Source of the DNA: Tyto alba
Lineage: Eukaryota > Chordata > Aves > Strigiformes > Tytonidae
Length of the DNA: 64,000 bases
Assembly (NCBI RefSeq): GCF_018691265.1
Contig: NW_024881321.1
Coordinates: 14,945,387 to 15,009,386 of the forward strand
Direction of reading: 5' to 3'
The first letter of the stretch is position 1; every line of letters starts with the position of its first letter. Below the pieces are notes generated by a model. That model was not told where the DNA came from. It worked only from the letters and a program-made list of their open reading frames with translations, and made no database searches. Both the position numbers and the translations under genes were made by a program. Below, piece by piece: positions 46,901 through 60,290 of the stretch.

Positions 46901-49900
46901 AGCATTCATATAATTTTAAGATAATTATTCTGATTTATCTATTAAAAAAAAAAAAAACAAAAGTTAAATTTATGGCCTAAGAACCTTGGTAGCAAATACG
47001 AATGTAAACAACCCATTTAAATTTCTGTCTCTTGCCTCATCTACCCTGAACATTCATATTAAATCTGTTTTATCTCAGCCTTTCAGATTGCCTGCCAAGA
47101 CATTTGTTTTTAATGTTTTTGAGAATAATAGAATCCAAAAGCCAAGCTGGTTGCTTAGGCTGCCTATGCAGTGCATAAGCAAAGTCAGTCACTAAACAGC
47201 AAGTCAAAATCATGTACAGTAACAGCATGCTACTTTGAACCTGCCAAAGGGAAACACATCATCTAGTGACATTTTCTAAATCCCACCTTCTTTCTGCAGT
47301 GAAGATACTCAGGTTATGGAGTACAAATCCTCTCTGTAAAACAAGCCACAAAATCTTCAGAAAATATGTGGTACCAGTAGTATGATGTCTATATTTTGAA
47401 TAGTTTAATAATTCAATTGTCTATTTGAGAAATTTTACGGCATAAGACAAACATCACTCTGAATGAATCCATTCATCAGCTCCCAAGACAATATTCTAAG
47501 TGTTCATGACCAAGACACTATTCACTGCAGTCCCACTGAAGCTCATTTTGAATATATTGCTGTGCATCAACACTTTTGCCATAGATATTGGACCGACTAT
47601 GCAGTCAAGACAATTGATGGGATATTAAAATTTTCCAATCTTAAATCATATATCTTAATCTGATTTAGAACCCTATCTAATGCTAGTTATTTACGATACT
47701 GTTTCTTAGGAGGAGTTCCTAATAATCATTCCAGCCTTACCGAGTCAGGGAAAAAAAAAGATTCAACTGCTTTAATTCTGTATGGACAGAAGATAGTGGC
47801 CTTATGCAGAACAGAGTAGTAAGTGGACTACACTGGGTCCAGTCAATGAACTAACTGTGGTGCACTCATGCTATATGGATTTGAGATCTGTGCTTCCCCC
47901 ATCTTTGCATCTCAGACTAATCCCTCCTCCAAATAACTTTGGGGTATTTGCATTTAGACTTAAATTTGCTAATTTGTCTCAGTACAGGAACACAGCATAT
48001 ACACACAGCATAAACTAACTGCACGTATTTATCCTGTGAACGACACCAAGAAAAAACGTCTCTGAGCCAGGAAGCAAGTCTCCGGCTTGGACAAAACATG
48101 CATTGCAACATACCCTATGATGGTTCTTTTTGTATGATGCTTTATTTACAAAAGATATATAGTAAGAGTAAGAGTAAAATAGAAGAAAGAATAATATAAG
48201 GAAAAGGATAAAGTATTAAAAACAAAAAAAATTAATACCAGTCACTTTCTTCCAAGCACAATTTTTTTTCTTCTTACTAAGAAAGTTAGTACATAATAAA
48301 TACAACCACATTTAAGATAAGCAAATTTCCATCTAACATTCAATTTTACTGAAAAGCTGAAGGTAATGATAAACTCTGGCTGCTCTTGTCCCTCCTCAAT
48401 TTTAACTAAACATAAAACTAGACAGCAGTAGATATCATTCTGCATTTCTACTTCACTGTACAGCAACATCGTGAATGAAAAAGAATAAAAGCATCTATAT
48501 TTTCATATATTTACTTTTTCAAGCAGTTACTTTACAGAAATGTTTTAGAGGTAGTGAATTAGGTAATGTGTTTCCAAAATATATTCCAGATATGTCCAAT
48601 CGCTTCTAAAATGGAAGAGGTTTTTACCAATTGTACAATAAATAAGTCAGTTGTAACACATCTCAGCAGGTCCTGATGAATATAACAGATTAAGAATTTT
48701 AAGAACTAAGATTATTTTAACATATGTTATTCAAAAGCAATTTAAGAGAAAAAAAAACAGGAAAAAAAAGTGTATTTTGGGAATTTATTCTACAGAATTC
48801 ATAAATCTCTGCTGATATGTTTGAAATCTGTAATAAGAAAAACACAAGTGTTTAAAAACATGCTTGCTAAATCCTGTCTGTGGAAGCAACTTTATGAGAA
48901 AGTCATGGCAATAAATTTCTAAGATTCTCTTCAAGTAGAAAAACAATGAGCTGTACTTTGACTAAATTCTTAGATTATACCTTTCAAAAGTTATAAGCAA
49001 ATCCTAATTAATATAAAGTTTTAATCACAATTCACAACTCTATCGCAGATTCTGTCTAAACCTAAGTAAAGAAGTAACAACCATCAGAATGAACTCTGAG
49101 TAAGTTTTACAGGTGAATTAAATTGGCTTAAAGAAAAAGATTGTATGTCTCTAAAGTACTGATCCTTAGAACACTAGCAGAGAAGTTTAGCATCATTTTT
49201 AGTTCTTGTTCTGTGTGTCAGTACATGGTTCATGTCTTTAGAATCAAAACAATCAGTGTCTTTAGTGTTTATGAAAAGCACTAGACTGATGGAAGATTGA
49301 TTGGTTTTGGATAGAATCTTGTCAGAAGTCAAATTCAGAGTAGAAGTAAATGTTTCATAATAGCTAGTGATTTCAACAGTTTTGATAGCTTTCCCTTATG
49401 TGGAGAGATTATATGTACAAGTTGTTATTGTCTAAATATGTACTTTAATTTGTGTGTGCTACACTACTTACTTACACCACAGTTTGCCCGTTGTAGAACT
49501 GCACTAGAGTAATGCAGTAAAATTAATATTTACTCTCCTATGTTGAGAATTTTGGCTTTTTAACCAGTACCTAAAATAATAAAAGTTCCCTTTCTTATTT
49601 ATCTGAACATAAATTCACTTGCAGAATGTGCTTATTTTATGAAGTCACTTGTCTATCAGCAACTATTTAGTCATAATTTACAAAAATTACTGCGTGTCTT
49701 TGAAATTATCTTCATTTCAATGACATGAATAGCAAGTCCAAAATTATGAATATTAATGATTAAACTGTGGTTTTTGTCACAGGAGCCTTGCCAGTAAGAC
49801 CACAAATTTATATATACACATAAAAGTGTGTGTGTATATGAGCGTGTATATGAGCATGTACATGTATATGCATACACATACATGCCCACACTGAAGATAT

Positions 49901-50129
49901 TCTACCATAGGGTTTTGAATCTGATCTGAATCATAGCTCTAATCTCATGAAAATAACCAGCAAAATAAAAATCACTACTGATGGAATAAATTCTACAGAA
50001 AATTTAAAATTACATAATGTCACAATCGCATCTGATTATTTTATGAATATTATATTTTGCCTTGATTTAGCACTACCAAAATGTAGTAAATTTAGATTTA
50101 CTGCATCAGGTTCACTGATGAAACAGAAT
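46901..50129. other. AT-rich intron
   Basis: It contains an imperfect TG/TA stretch at about 49812-49885 and nothing else that I can name. Confidence 0.5.
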
Positions 50130-50640
50130 CGTAAAATAATTCAGGTAGAAAGAAACCTCTTGAGGTCATCTAATGCAACCCTTGCTCAAATCAAGGCTAA
50201 TTTCGAGCATAAATCATGATGCTCATGGCCTTGTTGAGTCTAGCTTGGAATATTTCCAAGCACAAAGATTCCACAGGTTTTCTGAGAAAACAGCCACAGT
50301 AAGTAGTGCTGCTACTGTGAAGAAATGTTTTTCACTTAGGAATTTCAACTTGGGACTGTTGTCCAATGCCCTCTCATTGTCCACCTTCAAGAAGAGAATG
50401 ATTATATCTTTTCTATAACATCTGATAGGTAGCTGAAAGTACTGAGTCCCCCTTAGCTTTCTTTTCTTCATGAATGCCCCCTCAGGTTCTCTTCATATAT
50501 TATGTGCTTCCTGCTTCAGCTTCATAGATGGTTCAATTTGCTCTTGAATTTAAATGCTACCAGTTGGAAAATGTATTCCAGTTAAGGCATTATGAGTCCT
50601 GAGTAGAGGGGAATAACATTTTGACTCACTGGGTAATGCA
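50130..50640 (-). mobile_element. Old CR1 LINE 3' fragment
   Basis: The plus strand reads gaaagaaacctcttgaggtc, atctaatgcaacccttgctc, tgaagaaatgtttttcactt and gagtcctgagtagaggggaa, the reverse of the CR1 3' half with many changes. Confidence 0.65.
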
Positions 50641-52459
50641 ACTGAGTATATGGTCTTCATACAAATGCAGCACAAAATTTCATCGGAAAAAAAAATCTGA
50701 ATAGTTTCAGTAGTAAGCCTACAGGGTTAAAAACTGGTAATATTGACTAGAGCTGCATGTCATTCAGATGGTCTGTAGACTGTGTGTTGCTGTCCATTTG
50801 GCAACATAAAGATCTGTGTAATATCTTTTTATTAAACCAGAACTTATAGCAAAATGGATGACGTAAGAATAGATTTAGATAAACCAAAAAAAAACAAAAA
50901 AATTCTGGTATGTTTCACCAACATGAGAAATAGGAACACCGGTTAATCTTTAGAAGCATTACAGAAAATGCAGAGCATCCTAGGTAAAAGAAAAAAAAAA
51001 CAAACCACACACAACAAAACAACAAAAAAACCTCAAACCACCACCACCACCACCAAAACACCTGAACAAATACCTGAGATATAATAAAAGAAAACCAGCC
51101 TCAGCTCAGCTTGAATTTATTCATAGCAAGCTACAGCATTACTGCATGCTGATTAACAGCCTTGCTGTGTAAATTAAATATATGGGGGAGATAATGCATC
51201 AGCACTGTCTTGGTACATACTGAAAGTTTAAGAGATGTTTTAAAATAAAAAGGTTATAACTGTCTGAATAATAGGAGAGTTCATATATAATTGACATATT
51301 TATATAAATATATGCGTGTGTATGCAGAAAGGAATTAATCCAAACCAAGACTGAGGCATTGCAATTATTAATTTACTTAATCCATACCCATTACAGTATT
51401 CTTTTGTGTTTTTTTCCCTTTTATTCTATTTCAGTAATGTGAACAACATCACTAAATTATCTCTTTGGCTTTTCTGCTATCCACATAAAAACAAATATCT
51501 TTAAAACAAAACATAAAATGGTAAGTTTCAGATAAAGCAGCAAAAAAAATGTAAGCATTATTCTTCTATTAATTCTACTCAGTTCTGGAAACACTTTGGA
51601 ACACAGCCCTGCCTTGCTGCTCCCTCCCAGAGAGAGTAAAAGAAATTCCCTGACACGCTCCAAAATGTAATTTTGCACATCAGTATGCCACTACTAATGT
51701 GAGAAGTTACAGCATACCTGTGAAACCTCCTGCATTTAGGAAGATCAATTTAAATTATCAGAAGTATAAAATAACATGTCAGAATTAACAGGACCTCAAA
51801 TTAATATAATTAAAACAGATGAAAAATCTTTTTATTTTTAATATCTGTGTCTTCTCTGTAGGATCTATTTTATAAATCATGTCAGATTAATTTCTTAATT
51901 AGTTGCCTAGGCTACTCAGTGTAAGCAGTGAAGACTACAGAATTCTACCACAGATGTAAGAAAAACAGACATTGATGGAAACATGCTCAGAGGAGGTTTA
52001 GAAAGATAAGTTGACTTTGCTAAATGTATTCATGATTAACTTTGCAAAAATATATAGACTTAATTAAGCAAATCATTGTTGAACTGAAATTAAAAAATAA
52101 TTAAAAAAATTTTATGACCTCAGAAAGAGTACTTGTCAAAAATAATAATTTAATGAAGATATAGTCACAGAATAAGGTGGTAGAACTGAGAGTCCTTTTT
52201 CCGTATTTACTCTAAAGATGATGAAATACTCCAGTGGACACAAAAGCTTAAGCTCTGCACCAGGACTGCAGATTGGATGCACAACAAAAGGAATTAATTA
52301 AACAAAAATTTTTTAATACAATTCTCCTATTTACAAATTAACATCCTTAATCTTGCACAGAATACTCCACAAATATGATTAGTTTAAAATTCTATTTGGT
52401 ATTAATTCAGAAATTAGAATTAAACAAACACTGGGCAACATAAAAATAAAATATTTTAG
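50641..52459. other. AT-rich intron
   Basis: A short (ACC)n run lies at 51036-51055 within an A/C-rich stretch. No gene. Confidence 0.5.
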
Positions 52460-53463
52460 TAGTGTGTCATGGTTGAGTCCAGAGGGCAACTGAACACCAT
52501 GCAGCCATTCACTCACCCCTTCCTTCCCAGCATTGGGAAGGAGGAAATGAAGGAAAAAGGCTCAGGAATTCAGATAAGGACAGGGAGGGATGGGTCAGCC
52601 ATTATGATTAGGGCAAAAGATGAAGAAAAAGAACATCACTTTAATTCAAACACTTAAAAAATCAACACTTAACAGAGAAGGTGGGACAGTGAGAAGCACC
52701 ATCACATCCAAAAACCACGTCCCCCACCCCTCCCTTCTCCCCGGGCTCAGCTCCGCTCCCCATCTCTCTCCCTCCTCCCCCAGCAGCGCAGGGGGCAGGG
52801 GATGGGGGTCACAGCCAGCTCACCGCTCCTTCCTTCTCGGGAGGTGGGTGAACCCACACATCCCTCCCCTGCTCCACAGGGCTCCCCTCTCACTGCAGAC
52901 AGTCCTCCACGAACCTTCTCTGGTGTGTGTCCTCCCCATGGACGGCAGTTGTTCCCATGATGCTCTGGTGTGGGTAACCCCCACATGTTTCAGTCCTCCC
53001 AGCCCTGAACCACAACAGTGAAGGCCGCTTCTCCTCTCAGAGTCCCAGCTTCCCTTAAGGGCAGCTCCCTGTCTTAGTGTGGGCTTTTCCACCGACTGCA
53101 TGTCAGATTCTCCTCCACCATGGAATTCCATGTGTAGCAGGGGGAGCAGCCCTGCCATCCCACCACAGGATACAGGGGGCTCTGCTCTGATACACCTCCC
53201 CCTGTTCCTTCTCCTTCCTCGCACTGACCTGGGTGTTCATTCTTCTCATAACTCCTCCTCACAATCCTCAACCCCCTCCCAGGTTCCCCTTCTTAAATAT
53301 GTTATCACAGAGGCACAGACACCATCGCTAATTGGCTCATCCTTGGCCAGAGGTAGGTCCAACTTGGAGCCAAGGAAGCTTTGAGAAGCTTCTCATATGG
53401 GCCACAGCTGTGGGCCCCTCCCCTGCTGCTAAAAACCCCACCACAGAAACCCAGCACATAGTG
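52460..53463 (-). mobile_element. Solo ERV LTR, family A copy 4, with duplications
   Basis: The LTR is 52465-53458 (994 bp). The plus strand runs tgtcatggttgagtccagag to aacccagcaca; perfect TAGTG duplications lie at 52460-52464 and 53459-53463. It is the cleanest family A copy, with TGTG...GACA termini on the minus strand. It is very similar to the copy at 27776-28787 over the GC-rich centre (cagcgcagggggcaggggat). It has the same sense as KLHL1. Confidence 0.92.
53292..53393 (-). promoter_or_regulatory. LTR promoter: HSE-like array, CCAAT, TATA (copy 4)
   Basis: On the minus strand aGAAgcTTCtcAAAgcTTCc spans 53393-53374: four alternating units, one with a single mismatch. CCAAT lies at 53335-53331 (gagCCAATta) and TATTTAAG at 53299-53292. 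Confidence 0.6.
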
Positions 53464-54329
53464 CAATCACATTGAAGCATCACCACCTAGAACAGATCAC
53501 AGTCTAAAAGATAAGAAATTATGAAAATTAACAATTTGGATATAAATTCATGTTTACATTTATATACTAAATCTACATTAATGTAACTAATGCAGAATGT
53601 TTTGTCTCTTGTATTCATTAGTTAAATAAACCCATAAACCTCTTTCCTAAAGCGTTCTCATCCTAGACATCTCTGAGCTCAGCATGCTAGAAAACTGTTG
53701 GATAAAATTTGCATAATCATAAAACATATAAAATTGACATACCGAAAAAAGAAGACTTCTTAATAAAAAGAAAAGAAACATAATTGTATATTTTTCTGAT
53801 TCACTGTATTCTAGATATTGGTGAACATTTCTGTTTATTTAGAGTATGTTGTATAAAGATGTATAATGGAAATGGAAAGGGTATTTTTTTTTCTAAGATA
53901 CATCAATGTACAGTCTTCACACAGCTGTTGGAAACTGAAAATGTATTATACCCGACTGTTTATACCTCACTTTTGTTAAATCAGTCCACAAGAAGTTTTC
54001 TATAATAAAAATAATGAATGAATTAAATTATAACCTGTTCTCTTACAAAACAAATACATGTGCCGAATAAATATTAAATAACAATAACATAGAAGAAATC
54101 ACTCAACTAATGAAAATGGAGTAACTATCCTTATTTATGTAGAACTATTTGCACCACTAGAATTTAATGTCTTTGTTTCAAAGAATGACCTTTCCACTGA
54201 AATCTGAAATGACTGAAAAAAATACCTAGCCAACTTTTTGAATATCTTGGCCCTGAAGTAGAATTCAGAAACCTGTTGGCTACTTAGGATTTCTATGTGT
54301 GTAAAACTAGCTAAACAGTGCAGTCCAAA
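53464..54329. other. AT-rich intron
   Basis: Nothing named. Confidence 0.45.
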
Positions 54330-54475
54330 CAGTTGTAGTGATGGGGCTGTACCTGGCTAGAAACTCATCACCATTAGCATTCCTCAAGTTTCAGTTCTAG
54401 GGCCCGGTTTGTTCAATATTGTTAACAATGATCTGGATGCAGGAATTGAATGAACAATTAACAAGAGCATTACTC
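54330..54475 (+). mobile_element. CR1 LINE ORF2 fragment
   Basis: cagttctagggcccggtttg, ttcaatattgttaacaatga and tctggatgcaggaattgaat correspond to the CR1 reverse-transcriptase region just upstream of the part seen at 22455. It is short and diverged. Confidence 0.65.
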
Positions 54476-57400
54476 TCTGAAAGGAACAACCAGTGCTCAC
54501 TCTTCTCCATAAATGAGGATGTGGAAGACACCTTTTTATAATCATTAGGGTATTCATTGACTATCTTGGAGACTCAATGTTAATTGTGTTTTCACATCCA
54601 CATCTACCAAATTCTAGGACTGCATTCAAGACAGATGAAGAAAACTAGCAAAACTCCAAGCACACTTGATGTGACTTGGTATTTGAAGATTTTGCCTAAA
54701 TGCTTAAATTATGCAGAATTAATTATGGAACATTACATTTTGCTTAAGTGCTTAAAAAAATTGGATAACTCAAGGTTTTTTTCACTTAACATGTATGCTA
54801 ATTTTATGGTACTATGGCTACGTATTGCTATTATGTTTGATAATAAGACCCCCACAACCTTAAATAATCAATCACATTCAGTGTTCTGTATGGATAATGA
54901 TCAATAAACAACACCTTGTTTAATATTCTGTTTTATACCAATTGTGAAACACATTTCTCTAAGCAAAATTTGCTCTAAGGTAAGCAATTATTAGAAATAA
55001 AGTTTAACAGTTACTTAACTGACTTTTCTGTGGTGTAATCCATCCATGTATGGGTATTTGACCAGTTTTTATTTTTCTTCACATTTTCTCTTAGAGATTA
55101 AACAGTTTTATTATCTCCATTGCACATATTAGAAAAAGAAACACTGTGAATTTACAGTGGAGAAAAAGTCTATGACTTTCCAAAAAGTCCAATTTGAAAA
55201 TTGTGGGGACTACATTGCTTAAAGGATTACTAGTGCTTCAAGCATCCCAAAATACAGGCTCTTACATTTTCCATATAATGATTTCTCATCCAAGGTCTCA
55301 AGCAAAGTAACTACAAAGCAAGAAATATTATTTTAGTGAACTTTCATAGAAAGTGTAGTTTAAATTATTTAATATGGCACAGAAAGAAATGTGATAAAAA
55401 TACTGTATCTAAATAAAGGCAATATTCAGTTTCCATAAGCACCGCATACCTACCAATTGTTTATTAGGAATGGGATGAGAGTCCTTTTCTACACAAAATT
55501 GCATCTATTTATCTTGTGTGTTGAAAGAAAAAGAAGAGATTTAATGGAAACTATTATATATGATTCTGTAATTAAAGATTGCATCATAACGTATATGTGC
55601 AAGTACTCCAAACTAAGGCTGCGCACACAGCTTTGATTCTGCATCTGAATAGTTGATTCTGTATTACAATATTTTTGAACATATTATTTTACATATAATT
55701 GTCTTTTCAAAACTTCAGCAAAAAGAAACTCCTTATATATTTTCTTAGAAATACCTGAACTAATTTTTGTTGACATTTTTCCAGGGGAAAAAAAACAAAA
55801 CCAAAACCAACCAAACCAAAAACAAATGAAAAACCAAAAAAGTGCAAGCACAGAGACTGGTTTGGAAAATATTATGACTAGCAGAATGTTCCAAAACTTT
55901 AGTATGTGAAAACAGAAACAGATAGATGAACCTGGGGTGATATCAATTAAAAATGTGTATCAATGAGTGAGAAATTGCACTTTATTTCTTAACCATGAAA
56001 AATAAATGTTTCATATTTAATCTCTGAGTAGCTATTGTCCTGAGATTTAAGACATATGGCATTTAAATGTCCTTTGGAGAAGCTTCAATTTCTCCACTGA
56101 TGACAGAGGAAACCTGGACACTAAGTTTAGACTAGGCAACTAACATTAATATGACCAAGTCATGCAAACTACCTCTCACTCTTCATTTATATTCTGAATT
56201 TAAAAGGTGAATATGAAGTTTGAACTGAGGTAAGTATGAATTCATGGATGAACTAATATTTATTTTATTGGGAGAAAGCTATTCATTAGTGACAATTATG
56301 TTTGCACTGAAAACTGAAAACTAGATGTAGGCTCTATGGATTTTTTTAAAGCTAAGTCATTTATTTAAACATATTAGAAATAGAAGTAAATTATGCTGGT
56401 CTAGTGTATAATTTTCTACAGTGGGTTTCAGCTCCATATATACTATTATAAATGCATTAACAAAAACAGAACAAAAAAAAAGAATTATCACTGTATCTAT
56501 TAGTGCAATAATAAGCTAAATTTACCACCTGATTTCTGCAACAGGATTTAAGCCCTGTTTAAATGATGTTGCATATTGCACACATTTTACATGGCTCTGT
56601 ATCTGCGGATGGTAAGATAAATTCCCAAGTATGCAAGAAGAAGGGAAGTTTTAGTCTTTGCCATTCTTAAAGCAAACCTCACGTTAACACTGTCTCTTAT
56701 AAATATACCTTAGAAAAATTTTAGCTGTAAATGAACCTTGCAACTCTTTCTTTAGTGAAAATGAAACTATTCTTTATTATCACTGTGGTATAATGGCAGC
56801 AGCTAAAATATTATATCTCAGGTAAACTACTAGCCATTGGAATTTACATTTGGAGTTTTTAATATGTAACATCTAAGTAGTTCTGTTCTCCAGTATCAGA
56901 AAGACTGATGATTTATTTATATAAATCAATCATTTATTCTCCAGAGAGCTAATATCCTTATGTGGATTTATATGAATTTACATACTTCTGTACAGAAGTT
57001 TTTTTTTTATTCCATATATTAAATTATTCTTTAAATAAGTTATTTAGTTTATTCAAGGCAACATAAGATATGTGCGACTGTCAAACCTTCATGGTAATGA
57101 AAGCTTGACAATCAGGTCTTCAAAAGAATGGTTAGCTACTAAGAAAGGCTACAGAATCAGTGGAGCATTGAGTTAAATTCCTTGCATCTTTCCCTTAGTA
57201 AACACACCAAAAGTAAGTATCCTCCTGATGACTGAACTGCAACCTAAGGAATTTCCTAACCTCTCTGATACTGTGGATTTCTTGTTTAGAAAAATTTCTC
57301 TAATGACACCCTGAACCCCAAAATGTTCCCTCTCCCGAGCTACCTGTTAAGGAGAAATTGGACCCTATCCCACACAATTCCACTGTACTCAGTTTTCAGC

Positions 57401-57479
57401 ATTCATGCCTACCAAAAAGGCAGCCTGCTTCTCTGTTTCACCTTTTCAACAGGACATAAGGTACATCAAGCACTAACAA
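54476..57479. other. AT-rich intron
   Basis: An A/C-rich simple stretch (aaaacaaaaccaaaaccaac) lies near 55788-55840. No gene. Confidence 0.5.
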
Positions 57480-58140
57480 GGAAACAAATAGATTAGCATG
57501 TCACAGATATTTAGAATTAAAGCCAAGAAGACTGGTTAGATCATTAATCTAATTTCTTGTATATCAAATATATTCTGCACGTGTAGTTCACCCATTACCC
57601 TGGGACTAAGAATAATTTCTGCTTTGCTTATATTTTATTCAAATGCATTCAATCTCAAGATGACAGTATCTAGAGATGGAGAATTCAATACTTTTCTCTG
57701 TAATATCCCAGTTTACTCCAGTATTTAATCATTCTTCTTGATGGAAAAGTGTACTTTATTTCTGATCTGTCTAAACTGAATTGGCTCTTCCGAAGATTTC
57801 TCAACTAGATTAAAGAGCTCTTTAGTTCACAGTAGTTTCTCCCTGTGGAGATACACTATAATCAAGTACATCATCTCTTTTTTTTAATAAGCTGAAACAG
57901 CCTGAGCACTCTAAGACATTTATTGCAAGGCATTTTCTTTTGTCCTGTAATCTTATGTGTCTCTTTTCCTCACACACTGCAAATGTCAAGTGTTATTTTA
58001 AAATGGTGACATAGAGAACTACACAAAGTATTCCAAAATCCACTGTTGCATCCAGAGATAAGCCCTTTATTTTTGCCACACCACCACACTGAGGCAGAAT
58101 GAGGTTCATTAGCTACTCCTGTATTGATCTTCTGCAACTA
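57480..58140 (-). mobile_element. Ancient CR1-like fragment
   Basis: The plus strand shows a diverged series in old-CR1 order: gagatggagaattcaatact, cagtttactccagtatttaa, aatggtgacatagagaacta and caaagtattccaaaatccac. The bounds are approximate. Confidence 0.45.
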
Positions 58141-58309
58141 AAATGTCCAGATACCACGTATCACATCTTACTGAAATGCAAATATATTAGCTCCATTCTT
58201 TTTCCTCTTGCTAAAAAAAATTAAATCATCTTGTTAAAGACAGATGTTGGATAAGTCTAACGTGATCTCCTTTTAGTAAACCCTGAAGTACAAGAAGTGT
58301 TTGAACATA

Positions 58310-58425
58310 TAATGTATATATACATGTAGATATGTACAGAGATATACACACACACATCGATATATGTATATGGTATGTGTGTGTATATATACATATATAC
58401 AATAAGACATATACATACACATGTA
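58310..58425. repeat. Imperfect TA/CA dinucleotide repeat
   Basis: Mixed tatata, acacacacac and tgtgtgtg runs make a low-complexity stretch of about 115 bp. Confidence 0.85.
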
Positions 58426-60267
58426 TCACTAGCGTATGTTTTGAACTCTGAGTTTTATTGTGATAATTTTCCTTTTGAGAACTTCAGTTTTCATTGAAGC
58501 ACATCCTGCCTTGGTTTACATGTTTGAAATCAGTGTAATTATTAAAAGCAAGGTCAGGTTTCTGTTAAATTTCATGACATCTATTTAATTATTGCTAATC
58601 TCCCTCACTAACTCGCTGAAAGTAACACTGTTATTTTCTCAATTTTGCAATTAAAATCCTCTACATTATTGTATCCATTAAAAAAAAAATAAAATTAAAT
58701 CTGATCTTGACGTTTCTCAATATATGTCTGGATTTACTGATTTTTGCTTTTTCTTCATTGATTTATTTTCCCATTACTTGTATTTTCTTGGCCCATTTCT
58801 AAATTAGTTTTGTGGGGTTGTTTTTGAGACAATATTTTTTTCAGTTAGAACCCTCTCTACAAGCTATTTTTCTCTTTCTGTGAATACAAAATCCTGGTTT
58901 GTTTTATATATAAGTTTATTTTATACTTTTGGTTTAAATACCTAAATCTCCTCAAGGTCTTAGTCCTTAATCTGTTGGATCCAGTTGACTAGTTTATTAT
59001 AATAATTTTTTTTTCCCCTTCAAGTAAAGTCTGCTCATCATAACATGAATCAATTCCATCTTCAACAACTAGTGTTTCAATGATGCTCTCATATTATGAG
59101 GCTTTGAATGTACACTGGTTTAGCAAATATTTGGTAAAGAAACCTGGTAGCTATTACATCCAGAAATGACCAGCCCCTACTTTTATTAGCAATGTTTATT
59201 TCCTATATTTTGTGCATTAGTGAAGTTCAAATCTTCCATAATGACAATCTCTAACAATTTCACTTTAACAACTTCACAGACAATGGCATCCATTTACAAA
59301 TCTATTTCTGGTAGTCTCTAACAGACACTTTTCTCTATTTTAATGTTATTTTTTTTCAGATTATCAGAACCTGTTTTATATGTGCTATCCCTTATTATTT
59401 CCATTCCTGTCACTCCATTTACCATTTTTACTTCTCATTTCCTTTCTTTAATGAATAGGCTGTATCTTCTTACACCTGTGGAAGACATGCACCATAATCA
59501 AGTTGTTACCTGTATAAAATCAAGTTTCACACATGAACTGATAAAAGCTTTTCTAGTCAGCTGTTCTATCTTAACATTAGTACATAAATAATTATATAGC
59601 ACTATTGTTTGAGTTTCTTGCCCATTACAGTTCCATGTGTTCTAGCTTTCTTCTCTTGGTCCTTCTTATCTACAGTTTCATTTCAAATTCAGACCCTTCA
59701 TTCTTGCTCTAGGGTATATAAATCACTTGTGGGCACATTAAAAAACAATTAGTTTGTTACTGTTAAGTAATCAATCCAGGCAGTTCTCCATGTTTGCTGT
59801 TTCTCATGATTATTTATTGCCCTGCCAATCTTGTATAATTCATAGACTTTATTGGCAGTAATTTTAATTTTCATCAAAATTACAGATGATGAAAACATTG
59901 ACTAGACCCTAACCCAATATAGTAATAACATAATACTGCAGAATAATTAGATGGACTTTCTCTCAAAGAATTTAGATCCATATTGGTCTTAGAATCACTT
60001 AAAAATGTCACGGATGGAAATCATCTATCTGTCAGTGCTCTGCTATCTGTCAAATGAGGCAGGAATGGAGGCAAAACTCATATGATGGGAAAAGAATAGA
60101 GAGAAACTGCAGTTTGGCATAAAGGGTAAGCATAATTGTTTTCCTTAACTAGAACAAATCACTAACATCAATGTGAGATCAGCCTTCATCAAGAATTAAA
60201 CATAGTCAAGAGTACTTTCAGGTTACTAGAGTTAGACTATGCAATTTATTGGAACTGGGTTTTACTC

Positions 60268-60290
60268 GTTTGTTTGTTTGTTTGTTTTTT
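60268..60290. repeat. (TTTG)n run
   Basis: About five TTTG units followed by a T run. Confidence 0.85.

Noticed and set aside
58226..58429. 67-codon frame rich in Tyr, Ile and Thr
   Set aside because: Translation of a TA/CA dinucleotide-rich stretch.
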